NCBI GenBank assembly: GCA_016196065.1
Contig: JACPYL010000010.1
Location: 1,860,001-1,924,000, forward strand
Source: Acidobacteriota bacterium
GTDB taxonomy: Bacteria > Acidobacteriota > Terriglobia > Terriglobales > Acidobacteriaceae
Reading direction: 5' to 3'
DNA: 64,000 nucleotides
A program made the position numbers and the translations under genes. Below the pieces are notes generated by a model. It was given only the letters and a program-made list of their open reading frames with translations. It ran no database searches and was not told the origin of the DNA. Shown here one piece after another: positions 60,262 through 64,000 of the stretch (within the stretch, counting starts at the first letter, position 1; each line of letters begins with the position of its first letter).

Positions 60262-61680
60262 TTATTGCGGCTGCATGGAATTCGTGGACGAAGGCACATT
60301 GAGTTCGCGCACCGGCTGATCCATTTCCCCCGGACGGCTGGGTGCCTCCAAACCATCGGTCAAGAGAAAGCCTTTCAGTGCGATCGAATTCCCCCAAAGA
60401 GTTTCCAGGGCCGAGATGTAGTCGGTCTGAAGCTGGAACAATGTCCGCTGCGAGATCAGCACCTGCGGATAGGCAGCTGCCATTCCGCCATAGCTCTTCA
60501 CGTAGAGGTCGTAAGCTTTCTGAGCACGCGGGATCATCCGATTTCGGTATTTCTCCACCATCGCGCGTGATGTCAGGTAGTTCTGAACCAATGCTGCCGC
60601 ACGTTCCCGCAGAACCAACTGGACGCGTTCCACTTCGCGCTGGGCACGTTCGATGTCGGCCCGGGAAGCCTGCACATTGCCCTGGTTACGGTTGAAAATG
60701 GGAATTTGCACGCCGACCTCCGCAAATCCCTGCAAACCGATCGGCCGGTTTGTAGTCGCGTCCAGTTCGCGGTTTTGCTGAAGCCCGCCCCGAAGTTGCA
60801 GATCAGGGATCGGTTCACGCTTCGCCCGAGCTAGCGATGCCTCTGCCCGGAGCACGCCCAACTCCGCGATCTTGACAGCTGGACTATCCTGCAAGATCGC
60901 CTGCAGCCACTGGTCGGGATTGTCCTCGGGTAAGTCTTCGAGATTTCCGGCAAGCTGTGTCAGAGGCATCACTGGCTTTCCGACTGTCGCCGCCAGGGAG
61001 CGCCACACCCGTAGCTGCTTTTGCTCCGCCGCGACCACCGCCAGTTCCGCTTGCTCCCCTTCGACCTCGGCTTGCAGGACGTCGGGTTGATCCGCCTGTC
61101 CAACGTTGCCAAGCTGATGGGAAGTATTCACCGCGTCTGCGGCCAACTGGCTGAGCTTGCGACGTAGATCCACCATCTCTTGAGCGGCCAGCGCCTGGGA
61201 ATAAAACAAACGCACGCTGTTGATCACCCGCAGCCGTTGCTCTTCTCCCTCGACTTCTGCTTGCTTCTTTTCCTGCTCGAACACGCGGCGACTCAGTCCG
61301 AGCTTCCCGCCGAGGACGATGTCTTGGCTTACAAAGAAACCCTGTTCCCCTCCACCTTGGTTTCCGCCTCGGATTTGTTCACCCTGATACCCAACCGTGG
61401 GATTGGGATAGAGTCCGCTTTGCAGTTTCCGTCCTTCGGCGGCACGAATCTCGGCCGCAGCCTGGGCCAGAGTGGGATTGCTACTCAGAGCCATTTGCTC
61501 CAACTCGCCCAAGGTGAGTCCGGTTTGGTCGGCTCCCTTTTGCTGCGGCGGACTCGCCACCGTTGCATTTGGCATCGGCATGTTTGGCATCGACTGGTCT
61601 TGACCGAACCCGAACGTTACCGCTGCCAGCAAAGTCCCGAAAACCAGGGACCGTGACGTCCGCGAAAAATATCTATTCAT
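60262..61680 (-). CDS. TolC-family outer-membrane factor in the copper operon
   Basis: A 472-residue outer-membrane channel protein: MNRYFSRTSRSLVFGTLLAAVTFGFGQ is the signal peptide; a good GGAGGAG site lies upstream. Two OEP repeats (LGELEQMALSSNPTLAQAAAEIRAAEGRKLQSGLYPNPTVGYQG; LQGFAEVGVQIPIFNRNQGNVQASRADIERAQREVERVQLVLRERAA). The mature N-terminus is Met/Asn-rich (SMPNMPMPNATV). There is no adaptor or RND gene in this operon, so it resembles the outer-membrane partner (CopB-type, Pco/Cop) that acts with a CopA-like oxidase. Confidence 0.88.
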   Translation of the reverse strand: MNRYFSRTSRSLVFGTLLAAVTFGFGQDQSMPNMPMPNATVASPPQQKGADQTGLTLGELEQMALSSNPTLAQAAAEIRAAEGRKLQSGLYPNPTVGYQGEQIRGGNQGGGEQGFFVSQDIVLGGKLGLSRRVFEQEKKQAEVEGEEQRLRVINSVRLFYSQALAAQEMVDLRRKLSQLAADAVNTSHQLGNVGQADQPDVLQAEVEGEQAELAVVAAEQKQLRVWRSLAATVGKPVMPLTQLAGNLEDLPEDNPDQWLQAILQDSPAVKIAELGVLRAEASLARAKREPIPDLQLRGGLQQNRELDATTNRPIGLQGFAEVGVQIPIFNRNQGNVQASRADIERAQREVERVQLVLRERAAALVQNYLTSRAMVEKYRNRMIPRAQKAYDLYVKSYGGMAAAYPQVLISQRTLFQLQTDYISALETLWGNSIALKGFLLTDGLEAPSRPGEMDQPVRELNVPSSTNSMQPQ

Positions 61681-61703
61681 TGCGTTCTCCTCCTCCATGC
61701 CTG

Positions 61704-63188
61704 TTATCCGTGGTGCGGGTGCTCCATGCCGGGCATGGACTCGGGCTTGCCCTTCTGCTGCTCGCGCAACGCCATCACCTTGTCGTACATGTCAGGCGGC
61801 AGCACTCGCAAAAAGGTCATCATCCCTTGCATGAATCCGCTCCAGCCGGGCCGAAGCCCGTAGTTCTCCGGTTTCTCCACCATCTTGTCCATCGCCATTG
61901 CCGGCCCCTCCATGAAGGCATCCTGCGGAAATCCGGGAACCGAGTTAGCGTCTTTCGCCACTTCCGGCGCTACCATCTGCATCCCTTCGTGTTGCATTCC
62001 CGGCATGTTGTCCATGGAGTGCTCCGCCTTTTGCGCGCTGAGAGGTGCGTTACCCAACGTCTGATCGCGCGTGGAACCCACACCCATTCCACGACCCAGA
62101 CTTGGACCTTTGTCCTCGGAAGTGGCATGTCCCCCGCGCAAAATGCCCATACCCTCTTCCATGCCCAAGCCCGCGGGCATGCCGTTGCTACCTCGGGTCA
62201 TCGGGCCTACCACCGACGACATCTGGTTCATCATGTGGTGGGGCAGGTGGCAGTGGATCATCCAGTCGCCCGGGTTATTGGCGATGAATTCGACATCGGC
62301 GGCTTCGGCCACTCCCACGAGAACGGTGTTCTTCGGACCCCAAGTGGTCTTGGGCTGTCGTCCCCCTTCGGTACCGGTTACCACGAAAGTGTGCCCGTGC
62401 AGGTGAATCGGATGATGGTCCATTCCCAGGTTGATGAAGCGAAGGCGAACGCGATCGTTGTGCCGGACAATCAGCGGAGTGGTGGCCGGACCAGCCTTGC
62501 CGTTGAACGTCAGCCAGTTAAATTCCATGTTCATGGAATTTGGAATGGGATTGTTGGGGAGGATTGCGAACTCTTGCAAGATGATCGCGAAATCTTTGTC
62601 GACCGGGGGATCGTAAATCTTCTTGGGATGCATGATGAAGGTCCCGATCATCCCCATCATTTCTTGCATCGCCATGTGGGAGTGATAAAAGAAAGTTCCC
62701 GCCTGATGCAGAGTGAACTCATAAACAAAACGGCCGCCGGGGGGCATTGGATCCTGGCTACTTCCCGGCGCGCCGTCCATGTCGATTGGAATCTCAAATC
62801 CGTGCCAATGCATCGAGGTGGGCTCAGGAAGATGGTTGTCCACGATGATCCTCACCCGATCACCCTGGTTCACCTGAATGGTGGGTCCCGGAGCGCTGCC
62901 GTTATAGCCCCACAGGTTTGCGATCTTTCCGGGCATCAGTTCCTGCTTCACAGGCTCGGCAATCAAGTGAAACTCTTTCGCCCCCCCGGCCATGCGCCAC
63001 GGAAGTTCGGGAACATCCGGCGTCTCCACGGAAACGATCCGGCCGCTGCCCTGCCTAGCGTGGTCCATGTGCTCCATATCCATGCTTTTTCCGCTCGCCT
63101 GCGTAGAGGCTGCAAACAGGCGAGGTGCAGCTGCCAGACCGGCACCCAGGCCAAAAGTGTTTCTCAGGAAATCACGTCTGTTCTTCAT
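61704..63188 (-). CDS. Two-domain multicopper oxidase with Met-rich C-terminal extension
   Basis: A 494-residue Tat-exported oxidase (RRDFLRNTFGLGAGLAAAPRLFA). Ligands are all present: HWHG (127-130), HSH (169-171), HPIHLHGH (259-266) and HCHLPHHMMNQM (312-323). The spacing between HSH and HLHG is about 90 residues, so there are two cupredoxin domains rather than three. Residues 330-494 form an extension rich in Met, Gly and His (MPAGLGMEEGMGILRGGH; MDNMPGMQHEGMQM; MPGMEHPHHG). The N-terminus also has MDMEHMDH. It is likely a CopA-type Cu(I) oxidase. Upstream gene of the TolC-cytochrome set. Confidence 0.9.
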   Translation of the reverse strand: MKNRRDFLRNTFGLGAGLAAAPRLFAASTQASGKSMDMEHMDHARQGSGRIVSVETPDVPELPWRMAGGAKEFHLIAEPVKQELMPGKIANLWGYNGSAPGPTIQVNQGDRVRIIVDNHLPEPTSMHWHGFEIPIDMDGAPGSSQDPMPPGGRFVYEFTLHQAGTFFYHSHMAMQEMMGMIGTFIMHPKKIYDPPVDKDFAIILQEFAILPNNPIPNSMNMEFNWLTFNGKAGPATTPLIVRHNDRVRLRFINLGMDHHPIHLHGHTFVVTGTEGGRQPKTTWGPKNTVLVGVAEAADVEFIANNPGDWMIHCHLPHHMMNQMSSVVGPMTRGSNGMPAGLGMEEGMGILRGGHATSEDKGPSLGRGMGVGSTRDQTLGNAPLSAQKAEHSMDNMPGMQHEGMQMVAPEVAKDANSVPGFPQDAFMEGPAMAMDKMVEKPENYGLRPGWSGFMQGMMTFLRVLPPDMYDKVMALREQQKGKPESMPGMEHPHHG

Positions 63189-63328
63189 GGCTCTTCCTTT
63201 TCAAGCGTTGGCGGACCCAATTGCCCTCATGAACTCAATGGACATTGGATCAAAGAGAGATGCGCAGCCAGGCAATCGACACAAGTCGCTGCTTTGGCTA
63301 TGCCGTAGCTAGAAGGAGATGGAGAAAC

Positions 63329-63781
63329 TCAGATGCGAAGGATGTTGAAGGAAGCAGAATATGCAGGCGGAGGAGCGGGGGGACCACTATCCGAACTCCA
63401 CGCTGCGGCACCGGGCGCCAGAAGCTCGACCGTAGCATCCAGGACCATGGGGCCGCTCTCGATTGCCGTCACCTGTGGGAGAACCTCTCTCAACGTGTTG
63501 AGACGTTCGGCGGTGACACAATTCGGCTGACACGATGGCGACATCATCACCAGACTCATGGCCTGAAGCGCTGGACGATTCATGGCGGAGTGATCGTGAA
63601 CCATTCCCGGCATAGCACCCGAGGGCTCACTGCAGTGGGTCTGAATTTCCGTTTGGGCGTGGCGTTGACACATGAGTACGCAGAGCCCAGTCGGAGTAAA
63701 AATCCCGCCAAGGAGAACAACCAAGAGTACGCTCGACGTTGCGGTTCGCGAGGTCACTTCTCGAAACTCTACCTCAGACAC
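63329..63781 (-). CDS. Small exported His/Met/Cys-containing protein at the head of the copper operon
   Basis: A 150-residue protein with a membrane or signal segment (ATSSVLLVVLLGGIFTPTGLCVLMC). The mature part has scattered metal-type residues (CQRHAQTEIQTHCSEPSGAMPGMVHDHSAMNRP, MMSPSCQPNC) and ends GPPAPPPAYSASFN. It lies 140 bp upstream of the multicopper oxidase gene, co-directional, and recalls the heads of the two RND operons. No family is recognised. Confidence 0.6.
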   Translation of the reverse strand: MSEVEFREVTSRTATSSVLLVVLLGGIFTPTGLCVLMCQRHAQTEIQTHCSEPSGAMPGMVHDHSAMNRPALQAMSLVMMSPSCQPNCVTAERLNTLREVLPQVTAIESGPMVLDATVELLAPGAAAWSSDSGPPAPPPAYSASFNILRI

Positions 63782-64000
63782 TATGAGATGCGCAAACTCG
63801 TTTAAAGGCTTTCCCGATTCCCCACCTTGTAGCAGTCTTAATCTCGACCGTTTCGTCGGGCTGTTTTAGCCTTACTTTCCCTCACGGACGGAAAATGCTA
63901 GGCGGAGGCGGAAACACACAGAACTTTGCAGGCTCCCATCTAATCGGGAGCCACCGCGCTTAAGAAACTGGTTATTGCTCCTATTCGTTTTTTGAATTGG
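63782..64000. other. Window end, inverted repeat only
   Basis: No gene. A perfect 7-bp inverted repeat, GGCTCCC-N8-GGGAGCC, lies at 63931-63952, without a T tract. The promoter of the preceding minus-strand gene should lie here. Confidence 0.4.

Noticed and set aside
61563-63308. A 581-residue open frame on the plus strand
   Set aside because: It lies antisense to the multicopper oxidase and TolC genes; its composition (His/Arg/Leu-rich) follows from reading the complement of a biased gene, and it has no domain.
1-64000. CRISPR arrays, rRNA, insertion sequences, riboswitches
   Set aside because: No regularly spaced repeats, rRNA sequence, transposase or recognised aptamer was seen on reading both strands.

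Overview
The window is a moderately GC-rich bacterial chromosome segment. The mix of families (SYLF/Ysc84, DUF5818, GWxTD, WxxGxW-repeat proteins, lactonase-like propellers, lmo0937-type mini membrane proteins, heavy-metal RND pumps, and palindromic repeats with the core GCAGCGG-TTTA-CCGCTGC) is most like an Acidobacteriota genome of the Terriglobia type. This is inferred from gene content; there is no rRNA or other phylogenetic marker apart from one tRNA-Asp.

Layout. 1-9 kb: an ECF sigma factor cut by the left edge, envelope and stress proteins (SYLF, DUF3309), a Crp/Fnr regulator, a NarL-type response regulator, a HisKA_3 sensor kinase flanked by two related ~55-residue proteins, a lone receiver, and a cluster of very small membrane proteins. 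9-16 kb: an AsmA-like protein, a WxxGxW-repeat protein with a glutamine-rich tail, a GWxTD protein and a propeller lipoprotein. 16-21 kb: a large hybrid sensor kinase with an ethylene-receptor-like membrane domain, broken by one frameshift, followed by an NtrC-type sigma-54 response regulator. 21-28.6 kb: exported proteins, a di-haem peroxidase, a JAMM peptidase, a DUF4256 protein, tRNA-Asp(GTC) and two divergent methyltransferases.

28.7-64 kb is dominated by metal handling. A first CzcCBA-type RND system (28.7-34.8 kb) is followed by small exported proteins and a DUF305-like lipoprotein. A long minus-strand operon (about 48.1 to 37.4 kb) then encodes, in order of transcription: a Cys/His-rich exported protein, two paralogous sigma-like proteins, an outer-membrane factor, an adaptor, an RND pump, a PII-like protein, a tiny membrane protein, a second degenerate PII-like protein, a membrane protein and a Zn/Cd/Pb-type P1B ATPase. 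Next are a CopB-type copper ATPase and a 1036-residue multicopper oxidase fused to a galactose-oxidase-like module, a propeller plus multicopper oxidase pair, and a last operon with a two-domain multicopper oxidase, a TolC-like factor, a cytochrome c and a small Met-rich protein. Together these form an envelope copper and divalent-metal detoxification island: inner-membrane ATPases move metal to the periplasm, RND/TolC systems expel it, and the oxidases probably oxidise Cu(I).

The most unusual items are the multicopper oxidase/galactose-oxidase fusion that seems to lack the cofactor cysteine, the metal-efflux operon with duplicated PII-like and sigma-like genes, the ethylene-receptor-like kinase, a two-domain multicopper oxidase with a Met-rich tail, and several gene remnants (an NrsF-like fragment and a frameshifted tandem-repeat protein). 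No CRISPR array, integrase, transposase or rRNA was seen.
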